A DNA stretch of 64,000 bases from Nitrincola schmidtii (GTDB taxonomy: Bacteria > Pseudomonadota > Gammaproteobacteria > Pseudomonadales > Balneatricaceae): the NCBI RefSeq assembly GCF_008973715.1, contig NZ_WBOL01000005.1, forward strand, positions 62,001-126,000, read 5' to 3'. Shown here one piece after another: positions 52,187 to 62,043 of this stretch. The position numbers and the translations under genes were made by a program. The notes below the pieces were generated by a model. It saw nothing but the letters and a program-made list of their open reading frames with translations. It was not told where the DNA came from and ran no database searches. Within the stretch, counting starts at the first letter, position 1, and every line of letters starts with the position of its first letter.

Positions 52187-55100
52187 ATGTGTATTGTTAC
52201 TGGGCTTGCTCGAAGAACACAGCGTTATGTGTGTTTGATTTTACTGATACTCTTCTGCCTTTTCTTCCAGATAAATCCGCTACTGGCTGACAGTTTAGAT
52301 GACTTCTTTGAACGTCATAGTGTTCCCATGTTATGGATTGAGCCAGCCAGTGGCGTGATTGTCGATGCTAATCCAGCAGCAGAAGCCTTCTATGGCTATC
52401 AACCTGAAGACTTTAAACAGTTACTTATTTCAGATATCAATACGCTTAGCCCAGAGCAAATAGCTGAAGAGAGAGCTTATGCTGCATCAGAAGGGCGCAA
52501 CTATTTTATTTTTAGGCATCGTTTAGCCAACGGTGAAGTGCGAACGGTAGAAGTGTATTCGCACCCTTATCAGCGTGGCGATCGTCAACTTCTGTTGTCT
52601 ATGGTGCAAGACATTACACCCGGAAGAAATCTTTCCTATGGCATGTGGCACTATCAAGATCGACTCGAAGCCTTGGTTGAACAACAAACAGAAGACCTGT
52701 TACATCGCAGTCGACAAATCGTATTTCTACTGGTGTTCGGCTTAGCGATTACCTTCACGATTATTTTTGCGTTAGTGTTTGTGATGCGTAAGCGTCATAA
52801 AGCGGAAACCGATGCTAGACATTTTAAGTCTATGGCAGATAACGCACTGTTTGGCCATGTTGTCAATGACTTAAAAGGGAATGTGATCTACGTAAATGAT
52901 TACTTTGCTAGGGTCCATGGTTTTAAACCTGAAGAGTTAATTGGTCAACATATATCCGTTTTTCATAACCATGAACAACGTCAAGCGGTTAACAAAGTAT
53001 TTGATGAACTTGATCTCAAGGGTTATTTTCCACCCACCGAAATTTGGCACTATTCGAGAGAAGGTCATACTTTTCCGATGTTAATGAGTGGCATGGTGAT
53101 GAAGGGAGAGGGAGATGATCCGGATTACATAGCCTCAGCAGCAATTGACCTCTCAGAACAATATGCAGAACAAACGCAACATGAAAAAAGTCTGTTAGAA
53201 GCTAAAGACGTTGCTGAGAAAGCCAGTAAAGCAAAATCTGAATTTTTGGCCAATATGAGCCATGAAATCCGAACCCCTTTAAACGCCGTCATCGGTTTAA
53301 GTGAGTTACAACTCAATGAGCCTATGTCAGCTGGTATGCGACAGCGTATCGAGCAAATCCATCGTTCTGGAAGCTTACTGCTAGGAATTATCAATGACCT
53401 ACTCGATTTTTCCAAAATCGAAGCGGGTAGGATGACCACTGAAAATACGATATTTAAACTGGGTGATGTTCTTGAGCACTTAAACACCCTGTTTTCATTA
53501 TCCTGTCGTGAAAAAGGCTTAGAACTCTATCTGTCCGTTGAACAGGGCTTGCCTGATTGGTTCGAAGGGGATGCGCTCAGATTGACACAAGTATTAACCA
53601 ATCTGATGGGGAATGCGGTTAAGTTTACCCATCAGGGTAGAGTGGAACTTAAGGTTGAAACGGACCACTCTTCAGACACCCTCTATTCAATCAGGTTTTC
53701 TGTGTTAGATACGGGGGTAGGTATCAATGAAGAGCATCAATGTCTGTTATTCCAAGCGTTCAATCAGGCAGATACCTCTATTACTCGTCAATATGGTGGT
53801 ACAGGTTTAGGTTTGGTTATTAGCCAACGGCTTGTTCAATTGATGGGTAGCGATGGCATTCAGCTAGAAAGCCAAGAGAGTCAAGGTAGCTGTTTCCAAT
53901 TTGTCCTGCCGTTGAAGTTAGCCGAACAACCGTTCATTCCAAAGGATGAGATGCGTGTATCCGATTTTCAGAACACACGCTTTTGTGGTCAACGTATCTT
54001 AGTCGTGGAAGATAATCTGATTAATCAACACATCGCCAAGTCCTTACTTGAAAAGATGGGTTTACAGGTCGCCATTGCTGAAGATGGTTTTGAAGGCGTT
54101 GAAAAAGTTAAAACAGAAAGCTTTGATTTAGTGTTGATGGATATTCAAATGCCTATTATGAATGGCTATCTTGCCACTCAGCATATACGAGAATTCAATC
54201 AAGAAATTCCCATTATTGCCCTGACGGCAGCGGCTTTAGTGGAGGATCGTGAGAAAGCCTTGGCGTCTGGTATGAATGATCATTTAGGAAAACCCTTTAC
54301 GGCTGAACAGCTGTTTGACTCCTTAACGCCATGGTTAGCCACTGAAAAAATAGAAGCAGAAACAGATTCAGCCTCACCTTCTAAATCCGATAAGCGCTCC
54401 ATTCTGATCGTTGACGACATCGCTACCAATATTCAGTTACTGGCAAATTTACTGTCTGATGACTATACAATCCAAATCGCTAATAGTGCTGCCAAAGCAC
54501 TTCAAGTGGCTCGAGGTAATCACCCACCTGATTTGATTCTTCTCGACATTGTGATGCCCGATATGGATGGTTACGAGGTTTGCCGTCAATTAAAAAATGA
54601 CAAAGCAACTCGACGTATTCCGATCATCTTTATTAGCGCGCTAGACGAAGTGAAGGACGAAATGCGTGGGCTCGACTTAGGTGCAGTCGACTTTATTACC
54701 AAACCTTTTCATCCTGATGTGGTGAAAGCCAGAGTTCGGAATCACATGACGCTAAAAGTGAATACCGATCTACTTGAAAGTCTGTCTCATATCGATGGAT
54801 TAACACAGATTGCTAATAGACGTCAGTTTGACTTCATCCTTGAGAATGAGTTTAAGCATGCTAAGCGAGCACGAAGCTCTTTAGGGCTCATCATGTTGGA
54901 TATTGATTACTTTAAACCCTTCAATGATCACTATGGTCATGGCAAGGGAGATGATTGCTTAGTTAAAGTGGCCGCAGCCTTACAAAAAACCATCAATCGA
55001 CCCAAGGATCTACTGGCACGTTACGGAGGAGAAGAGTTTGCTGTCATTTTGCCAGATACAGACCTTGAATCCACTCGATACATTGCTGAAAAAATGCGTC

Positions 55101-55294
55101 TAGCCGTTGAAAGCTTGATGATAAAACACGAGTTTTCAGATATCGCCAGCGTCATCACGATTAGCCTGGGCGGTGTTGCCTGTATTCCTAATGGAGATTC
55201 ACCTGAGAAAATATTGCAAGTTGCAGATAAAGCACTATATCAAGCCAAGGAAAAAGGGCGTAACCGAGTTGAAACCATTGAAGGTACCACATGA
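52187..55294 (+). CDS. Membrane hybrid kinase with two REC domains and GGDEF
   Basis: The 1035-residue protein has a first hydrophobic segment (about 12-33), a periplasmic PAS-like domain (38-150), a second membrane helix (about 175-200), a cytoplasmic PAS (212-325), HisKA with H359 in NMSHEIRTPLNA, a HATPase (about 455-580), REC1 with D652, REC2 with D787 and a C-terminal diguanylate cyclase (GGEEF at 947-951). The RPKD element placed five residues before GGEEF fits the c-di-GMP inhibitory site. It joins a sensor and its c-di-GMP output in one chain. The ATG at 52187 is used, as AAGAG lies nine bases upstream. The end overlaps the next gene as ATGA. Confidence 0.93.
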   Translation: MCIVTGLARRTQRYVCLILLILFCLFFQINPLLADSLDDFFERHSVPMLWIEPASGVIVDANPAAEAFYGYQPEDFKQLLISDINTLSPEQIAEERAYAASEGRNYFIFRHRLANGEVRTVEVYSHPYQRGDRQLLLSMVQDITPGRNLSYGMWHYQDRLEALVEQQTEDLLHRSRQIVFLLVFGLAITFTIIFALVFVMRKRHKAETDARHFKSMADNALFGHVVNDLKGNVIYVNDYFARVHGFKPEELIGQHISVFHNHEQRQAVNKVFDELDLKGYFPPTEIWHYSREGHTFPMLMSGMVMKGEGDDPDYIASAAIDLSEQYAEQTQHEKSLLEAKDVAEKASKAKSEFLANMSHEIRTPLNAVIGLSELQLNEPMSAGMRQRIEQIHRSGSLLLGIINDLLDFSKIEAGRMTTENTIFKLGDVLEHLNTLFSLSCREKGLELYLSVEQGLPDWFEGDALRLTQVLTNLMGNAVKFTHQGRVELKVETDHSSDTLYSIRFSVLDTGVGINEEHQCLLFQAFNQADTSITRQYGGTGLGLVISQRLVQLMGSDGIQLESQESQGSCFQFVLPLKLAEQPFIPKDEMRVSDFQNTRFCGQRILVVEDNLINQHIAKSLLEKMGLQVAIAEDGFEGVEKVKTESFDLVLMDIQMPIMNGYLATQHIREFNQEIPIIALTAAALVEDREKALASGMNDHLGKPFTAEQLFDSLTPWLATEKIEAETDSASPSKSDKRSILIVDDIATNIQLLANLLSDDYTIQIANSAAKALQVARGNHPPDLILLDIVMPDMDGYEVCRQLKNDKATRRIPIIFISALDEVKDEMRGLDLGAVDFITKPFHPDVVKARVRNHMTLKVNTDLLESLSHIDGLTQIANRRQFDFILENEFKHAKRARSSLGLIMLDIDYFKPFNDHYGHGKGDDCLVKVAAALQKTINRPKDLLARYGGEEFAVILPDTDLESTRYIAEKMRLAVESLMIKHEFSDIASVITISLGGVACIPNGDSPEKILQVADKALYQAKEKGRNRVETIEGTT

Positions 55295-58248
55295 CTGAGC
55301 AAGAAACGAAACTGAGCGTAAATGAAAATGCTTTTGATGGTTACATCGTTGCTGTTGGAGCATCTGCAGGAGGGCTGGAGGCTTTAGAGAGTTTCTTTCG
55401 TCATTGTCCAGAGGATGTGGGAGCTGCCTTTGTGGTGATTCAGCATTTATCACCTGATCATAAAAGCATTATGAAGGATCTGTTAGCACGCCACACTAAG
55501 ATGGAAATTGCCGTGGTTGAGCAAGGTATGCGCTTAAAAGCCAACTGTATTTTTTTGATTCCTCCGGGCATGGTCATGACGCTAAAAATGGATAGGTTTC
55601 ATCTAAGTGCCAAAAGTCCACATGTATTAACCTTGCCGATAGACATCTTTTTCAACTCCATGTCGCAAAGTTATGAAAATCGATGCGTTGCGGTGATTTT
55701 ATCTGGTACAGGTTCAGATGGCTCTAGAGGCGCATTAGCCGTTAATGCCGCTGGTGGTTTTGTTGCCGCACAAGACCCGCTAGAGGCAAAGTTTGATGGA
55801 ATGCCTAAAAGTGCTCTTGCAACGGATGTAGTAGATGCGGTTTTAAAAGTTGATGCGCTGCCTAAGCGTATTGTTGATCATATCGATAACCCAACCTTGC
55901 ATAAAGTTGATACCACTTCAGATAAAGTCTCTATCCCAACCGATGATAATGATGCGATGGAAGGCATCATGGACTTACTATTACAGTCGGGTGGTATTAA
56001 CTTTAGGGACTATAAAGTTGCCACATTCTTGCGACGAGTAGAAAGACGTGTTCAAGTTAGACAGATCAACTCGATCAGTGACTACTATGTGTTACTGCAA
56101 GAAGATCAGGCTGAATTAAATACCTTAAGACGCGAGCTATTGATCTGTGTCACCAGTTTTTTCAGAGATCCAGAAGCTTTCGAGGTTTTAGCCACCAGTG
56201 TGATACCTGATTTGGTTGCCAGAACTGAGCCCAACTCAATTATTAGAGTCTGGTCTGCAGCGACTTCAACGGGTGAGGAAGCTTATTCTTTGGCGATGCT
56301 TTTTATTGAGGAATTTGAACGTGCTCGACGTTGGCCTCAACTAAAAATCTTTGCTACCGATGTCAATCAACAGGTGATAGAAATTGCAGCGGCAGGCCAA
56401 TACACACAAGCTGTCGCGGCTGAACTCTCAGGTCAGCGCCTAGAGCGTTTCTTTAATCAAACAGGCAACAACTTTACAGTCAAACCTGAATTGCGTCAGT
56501 GCATCGTCTTTGCAAAGCATAACTTACTCACCGATCCTCCATTCACCAAAATGGATTTGGTTGTCTGTCGTAATGCCTTGATCTACTTTAAGCCAGAAGC
56601 TCAGCTTCGTGCGATGCATCGACTACAATATGCTACTCGCCCTGGTGGAGTCCTATTTCTAGGTTCCAGTGAGTCTATTGGTGGTATTGCCAAGGGTTTT
56701 GAAGATATCAATCCAAAGTTAAAGCTGTTTCGACGAAATGATAAAACGTTACCTTTTGTCATCGATGGAACTAGCCAAGCCTTATTACATAGATCCTCAA
56801 GTCTCCAAAGCGCTAAAGGTCAAGTGCCTGCTATCACTTCTGGTATGAGCCGAGAGTTGTCGGTGTTAGATCAGTCCACGGCTGTTTTATTAGATCTTTA
56901 TGCCCCCCCGTCGATCTTGGTGAATGATAATCATCAAGCAGTCCATTTTTTTGGTGACGTGCAGCCCTATTTCCGTGTGCGCTCAGGTGCAGTCTCTACC
57001 CAAATCTCTCGTATCTTGCCAGAGTCCCTTGTTCCAGTAGCCCAAGCATTACTTTTTAAAGCTGCCAAGGATTGGATAATGCTGCAATCTGACTATGTTA
57101 GCTTATCTAATGATTATGAAGGTCCTTATCAGCAAGTTCGGCTCACTGTAAAGCCAGTGATGATGGATGCAAACGAGAGGCTTTTGTTACTGTGCTTTGA
57201 AAGCCCAGCCTCTCATCATGAAACTTCGAAAAGTCCTTTTAGCTCGATTGATGTCAACTCTGAAACCACCGCTCGTATTGAAGCACTTCATACTGAACTT
57301 GCTGCGACTCGTGAAAGTTTGCAAGCGACGATTGAAGAGCTTGAAACTTCTAACGAAGAGTTACAGGCGACCAATGAAGAGTTGATGGCATCCAATGAAG
57401 AATTGCAAAGCTCGAATGAAGAACTGCAATCCGTCAATGAAGAGTTGAATACGGTCAATGCAGAATTCCAAGAAAAAGTAATGCTGCTCAATCGTCTAAA
57501 CGTTGACTTGGACACGATGGCAAAAGCGGTGGGTGTGGCTACGGTATTTGTTGATGAAAAATTAAACTTAACTCGTTTTAGTCCTGCAGCAGTCTCGATC
57601 TTTAAACTTAGAGAGGGAGATATCGGTAGACCCCTAGATGAAATAACACATCGACTGAAGCATTCTGACATTATGGAAGATTTTGCTCGAACCTTAGCGA
57701 CAGAGCAAACACTTGAAAAAGAAGTGCTCTCTGATGAAGGTAAAGCCTTTTTGATGCGCATTATTTTTTACAAGGTACCCTCCAGTTCAGCGAAAGGTGC
57801 AGTCGCGACATTTGTCGATATTACTGCTTTTCAGGATGCAGAACGGTTGCAATCAATCATCGACGCATTACCAGAGCATATCGCTGTGTTAGAGCAAGAC
57901 GGTACTATCGCTATGGTTAATGCATCTTGGAACCGCTTTGCTAAAGCTAATGGTGATCCTAAGTTACTGACAACAGGTCCGGGTACTAACTACTTAGAGG
58001 CTTGTAGAACTTCGTTATCTGATGGTAAAGACAAGACAGTTAATCGTGCCTACCAAGGCGTTAAAGGGGTGTTAGAAGGTTCCTTACCCATTTTTCAAAT
58101 GGTCTACCCCTGTCATGCACCTGATGAAAAACGCTGGTTTATTATGAATATTGGCTTGATAAAGGGTAACCATGAATTTGGTGCGGTGGTCAGTCACAAT
58201 AATATTACTGAGTGGCATGAAGAAAACAGTTCAGATACTCTGGACTGA
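55291..58248 (+). CDS. CheB-CheR fusion with coiled coil and PAS domains
   Basis: The 985-residue protein joins a CheB-type methylesterase (about 15-195; catalytic S25, H52 and D143 in VGASAGG, VIQHLSPDH and SGTGSDG) to a CheR-type methyltransferase (about 215-480; SAM-binding region around TGEEAYSLAMLF and VVCRNALIYF). A long heptad-like coiled coil (about 655-735, repeats of SNEELQ) and two PAS domains (about 745-850 and 855-975) follow. It lacks the CheB receiver domain. It overlaps the upstream kinase by four bases. The window has no cheA, cheW or cheY, so it probably acts outside classical chemotaxis or on a distant receptor. Confidence 0.92.
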   Translation: MTEQETKLSVNENAFDGYIVAVGASAGGLEALESFFRHCPEDVGAAFVVIQHLSPDHKSIMKDLLARHTKMEIAVVEQGMRLKANCIFLIPPGMVMTLKMDRFHLSAKSPHVLTLPIDIFFNSMSQSYENRCVAVILSGTGSDGSRGALAVNAAGGFVAAQDPLEAKFDGMPKSALATDVVDAVLKVDALPKRIVDHIDNPTLHKVDTTSDKVSIPTDDNDAMEGIMDLLLQSGGINFRDYKVATFLRRVERRVQVRQINSISDYYVLLQEDQAELNTLRRELLICVTSFFRDPEAFEVLATSVIPDLVARTEPNSIIRVWSAATSTGEEAYSLAMLFIEEFERARRWPQLKIFATDVNQQVIEIAAAGQYTQAVAAELSGQRLERFFNQTGNNFTVKPELRQCIVFAKHNLLTDPPFTKMDLVVCRNALIYFKPEAQLRAMHRLQYATRPGGVLFLGSSESIGGIAKGFEDINPKLKLFRRNDKTLPFVIDGTSQALLHRSSSLQSAKGQVPAITSGMSRELSVLDQSTAVLLDLYAPPSILVNDNHQAVHFFGDVQPYFRVRSGAVSTQISRILPESLVPVAQALLFKAAKDWIMLQSDYVSLSNDYEGPYQQVRLTVKPVMMDANERLLLLCFESPASHHETSKSPFSSIDVNSETTARIEALHTELAATRESLQATIEELETSNEELQATNEELMASNEELQSSNEELQSVNEELNTVNAEFQEKVMLLNRLNVDLDTMAKAVGVATVFVDEKLNLTRFSPAAVSIFKLREGDIGRPLDEITHRLKHSDIMEDFARTLATEQTLEKEVLSDEGKAFLMRIIFYKVPSSSAKGAVATFVDITAFQDAERLQSIIDALPEHIAVLEQDGTIAMVNASWNRFAKANGDPKLLTTGPGTNYLEACRTSLSDGKDKTVNRAYQGVKGVLEGSLPIFQMVYPCHAPDEKRWFIMNIGLIKGNHEFGAVVSHNNITEWHEENSSDTLD

Positions 58249-58266
58249 TTGGAAAATGAGTAGTCT

Positions 58267-60867
58267 ATGTCAAAAGAGTTAGAAGATCTAAAGAAAAGGG
58301 CTGAGAAAGCACTTGCTGACTATGATGGTCATGATGCGTCGTTATATAAAAATGATGCTGTCGACCTTATGGATGCAGCGAATGCGCCACGCGTGCTGGA
58401 AGAACTGCGGGTATATCAAGCTGAGTTGGAAATACAAAACCAGCAGTTGCGCGACTCGGAGTATTTAGCCAATCGAGAACAGCAACGTTATCTAACACTG
58501 TTTGACACTATGCCAATTGGTGCTTTGGTCGTTGATCGATCAGCTATCATACTTGAAGCCAACCTCTATGCAGCTGAACTGCTGAACTTTACCGGTCCTA
58601 AAAGATTACTGAAGCATTCCCTGTTTAGACTATTTGACGCCAATTCATCTTCATGGCTAGCAGATCAAATCAATCAGCTTTGTAAGCAATCTGTTACGAC
58701 CGTTAATCATAAACTTCGTTTAAAGCAAGTTACTGATTACGTATCGGTGGACTGCTCGATTGCACGACTTCCCGCCAGTTATGGATTAGATAATCACTTC
58801 TTGCTGATGTTGCGTGATTTACGTGCGGAAGATGAACTGGACCAATACCATCGTTTAGTGCAAACACTCTTAGATAATAGTGAGTCATTAATCTATGTTT
58901 TTGATGAGCACGCAAAGTGTCTGTTAGCCAATAAGAAGACAGCTCAATTACTCGGAACCGATGTGGATCGACTGATAGGCCGATCACGGAATGATTTTGT
59001 TGATACAGCGGATTCGATACGGCACTCGAAAAATGACGAAGAAGTGCTTAATAGCGGTAAAAGCTTAGTCATAGAAGAAGAGTTTATCGATGAGCATGGT
59101 TGGAACTATAAGTTTCTAAGTCATAAATTCCCGTTACCTGATAGTAACGGTCGTTTGTATGCTGTGGCTGGTATTACTACTGATATCACTAACCTAAAGC
59201 AGATAGAATCACGCTTAAATTTGGCTATGCAGGTTTTTAGTCGAGGTAGTGAAGGCATTTTAATTGCTGACAAACATGCTCGTATTACCTATGTTAATCA
59301 GGCATTTGAAAAAATTACCGGTTACAAACAGCATGAGGTGATTGGCCAAAATCCGCATATTTTGTCATCGGGTCGCCACGGTGCTGCTTTTTGGGAAACC
59401 TTTTGGACGTCCATTAACAACACAGGTCAATGGATGGGTGAGATTTGGAATCGACGACGAGATGGTGAAGTCTATCCACAGTGGATTTCGGTCAGTCGTG
59501 TTGATACCGAGGTTGGATCAGATCCGCAGTTCATTGGTGTATTTAGAGATATTACCCTGCAAAAACAAAATGAAGAAACCATAGAGCGCTTAGCCTTTTA
59601 TGACGAACTAACAGGTTGTGCAAATCGATATCTGCTACGAGATCGAGTCCGTCAAAAAATTGTTGAAATGCAGAGAGCCGACAAAACCTTTGCCTTAGTA
59701 TTTATCGATTTAGATCATTTCAAAGATGTCAATGATGTCTATGGCCACGCAGTGGGTGATAAGTTACTGCAAAGAGTAGCATCTAGATTGTCCGATCATA
59801 TTCGCGAAACCGATACCCTAAGTCGCATCGGTGGTGATGAGTTTGTTATTCTGATTAGTGATGTTAATCAAGAGGTTCTCGATCAAAAAGCCAAGCTCCT
59901 GATTGAACTGGTTGTATCTCCTTATACGATTAATCACACCGAGTTAAACATATCAGCTTCCATCGGTATTGCACGTTTTCCGGATCATGGTGATGATTAT
60001 GATACCTTGTTAAAGCATGCCGATATTGCCATGTATGCTGCCAAAGAAGCAGGTCGAAACACCTTCATGTATTTCGAGTCACAAATGTTAGAGGATGCCT
60101 CAACGCGAGTGACTTTCGATACTGCAATGCGTCAGTCTCTGCAGCAAGGGCACTTCAGCCTTGTGTATCAGCCGCAGTATAACCTTGAGAGTCAAAAGAT
60201 CGTTGCTGTTGAGGCCTTATTGCGTTGGTCTCACCCTGAGCTTGGCAATATACCACCGGATATTTTTATTCCAATTGCAGAACAATCCGATTTAATCAAT
60301 GAGCTGGGATCATGGGTGCTTGATGAAGCCCTAGGTGCTTTGGCTGATTGGCATCGCCAAGGTTGGACTGAGCTGAGAATGGCTGTCAATGTTTCCGCTA
60401 GGCAGTTCTGGCGTGCGGGATTTGTTAATATGGTCACAGAGGCACTTGATAAGTCAAATGTTCCTCCCCATCTGTTAGAACTTGAGCTCACCGAGCGTTT
60501 GGCCATGCAGGATACTGATAAGCTGGCATCCATTATGAGTAGTCTGCATGAAAAAGGCGTGCGCTTGTCGATCGACGACTTTGGCACTGGTTACTCATCG
60601 TTGATGTATCTCAAAAAACTTCCCTTCCATGTGTTAAAAATTGATAGGTCTTTCGTGCTGGGTTTACCATCGAAAAGTGATGATGCTGTCATCTGTAAAA
60701 CCATCTTGGCTATGTCAGCAGCGCTTGGATTTGAAACCGTTGCGGAAGGGATTGAAAATAAGCAGCAAGAGGAGTTTTTAAAAGCCAATGGCTGCATGAT
60801 GGGGCAGGGGTATTTGTTTTCTAGGCCGGTATCTTTGAGTGAGATAACCCACTTGCTTCGTCGATAG
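58267..60867 (+). CDS. PAS-GGDEF-EAL c-di-GMP protein
   Basis: The 866-residue soluble protein has an N-terminal helical segment (1-75), three PAS domains (about 76-190, 195-310, 320-435), a GGDEF domain (GGDEF at 522-526, with RETD inhibitory site five residues before) and an EAL domain (EAL at 649-651; DDFGTGYSSLMYL). Both active sites are intact. The I-site suggests product inhibition of the cyclase. It follows the CheB-CheR gene by 18 bases and closes the four-gene signalling array. The preceding ribosome site is weak, so translational coupling is possible. Confidence 0.93.
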   Translation: MSKELEDLKKRAEKALADYDGHDASLYKNDAVDLMDAANAPRVLEELRVYQAELEIQNQQLRDSEYLANREQQRYLTLFDTMPIGALVVDRSAIILEANLYAAELLNFTGPKRLLKHSLFRLFDANSSSWLADQINQLCKQSVTTVNHKLRLKQVTDYVSVDCSIARLPASYGLDNHFLLMLRDLRAEDELDQYHRLVQTLLDNSESLIYVFDEHAKCLLANKKTAQLLGTDVDRLIGRSRNDFVDTADSIRHSKNDEEVLNSGKSLVIEEEFIDEHGWNYKFLSHKFPLPDSNGRLYAVAGITTDITNLKQIESRLNLAMQVFSRGSEGILIADKHARITYVNQAFEKITGYKQHEVIGQNPHILSSGRHGAAFWETFWTSINNTGQWMGEIWNRRRDGEVYPQWISVSRVDTEVGSDPQFIGVFRDITLQKQNEETIERLAFYDELTGCANRYLLRDRVRQKIVEMQRADKTFALVFIDLDHFKDVNDVYGHAVGDKLLQRVASRLSDHIRETDTLSRIGGDEFVILISDVNQEVLDQKAKLLIELVVSPYTINHTELNISASIGIARFPDHGDDYDTLLKHADIAMYAAKEAGRNTFMYFESQMLEDASTRVTFDTAMRQSLQQGHFSLVYQPQYNLESQKIVAVEALLRWSHPELGNIPPDIFIPIAEQSDLINELGSWVLDEALGALADWHRQGWTELRMAVNVSARQFWRAGFVNMVTEALDKSNVPPHLLELELTERLAMQDTDKLASIMSSLHEKGVRLSIDDFGTGYSSLMYLKKLPFHVLKIDRSFVLGLPSKSDDAVICKTILAMSAALGFETVAEGIENKQQEEFLKANGCMMGQGYLFSRPVSLSEITHLLRR

Positions 60868-60876
60868 GTATCTGTT

Positions 60877-61961
60877 TTAGCAATGCCTATCAACAGTGAT
60901 TTTTACCAACTCATCAACTGGACATACATTGCTCTTCCATTGACTGATGAATTCTTGAAAGTGCGTTGATTCAACAAAGCTCACGCGATTAGCGTTTCGA
61001 ATATCTAAAAATCCATCACTCATAAGTAATAAACGACTATTTTGTGTACAGTTTACGTGAAGCTGTTCGGCTTCAAAATCATATTTATCAAGAATACCGA
61101 GCGGTAACCCAGATAGCTTTAGTTGGCTTAAATCATTATTTTGAAGAAGATGGCAAGCAGGCATACCGCCAGACCAAAGCGTGAGGTTGCGCTTGTCCTC
61201 ACTGACGTCAACAATAGTGGTCGCCATAAAACGATCATCAGGAAGAAGTTTACATAATCGTTTATTTAACTCTGTCAGCAACTTAACTTGATCACAGCCC
61301 AGTTCTGTAAGCGTGTAAAATAAGTCACTGACCGGAAGTGCAACGATTGCAGCAGCAAGCCCGTGGCCAGTGAAGTCTCCCAGCAATATACGCATACCGC
61401 CATTAGGTAATTTTGCGCTTAGAACCATGTCGCCACTAAAAGTGGATGCAGAAAGACTAGCCGTGCGTATTTCCGGTATTTGCTGACATCTAGAGGTCAG
61501 ATACCCTGATTATCGATACAAAAAACACCCTCAGCTAAGCTTTCGAGCAACCGTTGGTTGAAGTTTTCGAGTTCAACTTGATGAGTGATATCTCGCTGAA
61601 CTGATACAAAGTTAACGATTTCTCCTTTCTCATTCATCAGCGGACTGATACTCCAGCGAACAACATAGGGTTGACCATTTTTTCGATAGTTAATGGTCGA
61701 TCCTTCGAAACGTTGTCCTGACGCTAGCGTTTCACGCAACTCGTCTAAGAGAGATCTATTGGTCATCTCTCCTTGAAGAATTCTGGGGGTTTTACCGATT
61801 AACTCTTCGCGTGAGTAACCGGTTTTCCGACAAAAAGCATCATTGACATAAATGATTTGAGGACCCGGTAAGTCTAGTTCCGCAGTGGTTATTAGAATGG
61901 AATCGTAAGTTTGTTCTACAGCTAATTCAAACAGGCTCATTGGGAAACGTTTATCGATCAT
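60877..61961 (-). pseudogene. Decayed PAS/SpoIIE-type phosphatase gene
   Basis: Two minus-strand pieces in different frames look like one former gene. The first (61961-61497) encodes a PAS domain, IIYVNDAFCRKTGYSREELIGKTPRILQG, then the start of a second PAS, and stops after FCIDNQG. The second (about 61500-60877) enters in another frame within a PP2C/SpoIIE domain, with STFSGDMVLSAKL, LLGDFTGHGLAAAI, LTLWSGGMPACHLL and LLLMSDGFLDIR. The rest of PAS2 and the start of the phosphatase are missing, and the C-terminal metal-binding region also seems cut. A frameshift plus internal deletion is the simplest reading; two small separate proteins are less likely. Confidence 0.7.
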
Positions 61962-62043
61962 GTAGGCAAACTATCACTTAAGGGTTGGATTGGATAGAAA
62001 TGCAAAACATTTCAAGGCCACTAACAAGGTTCTCGAATGCCTT

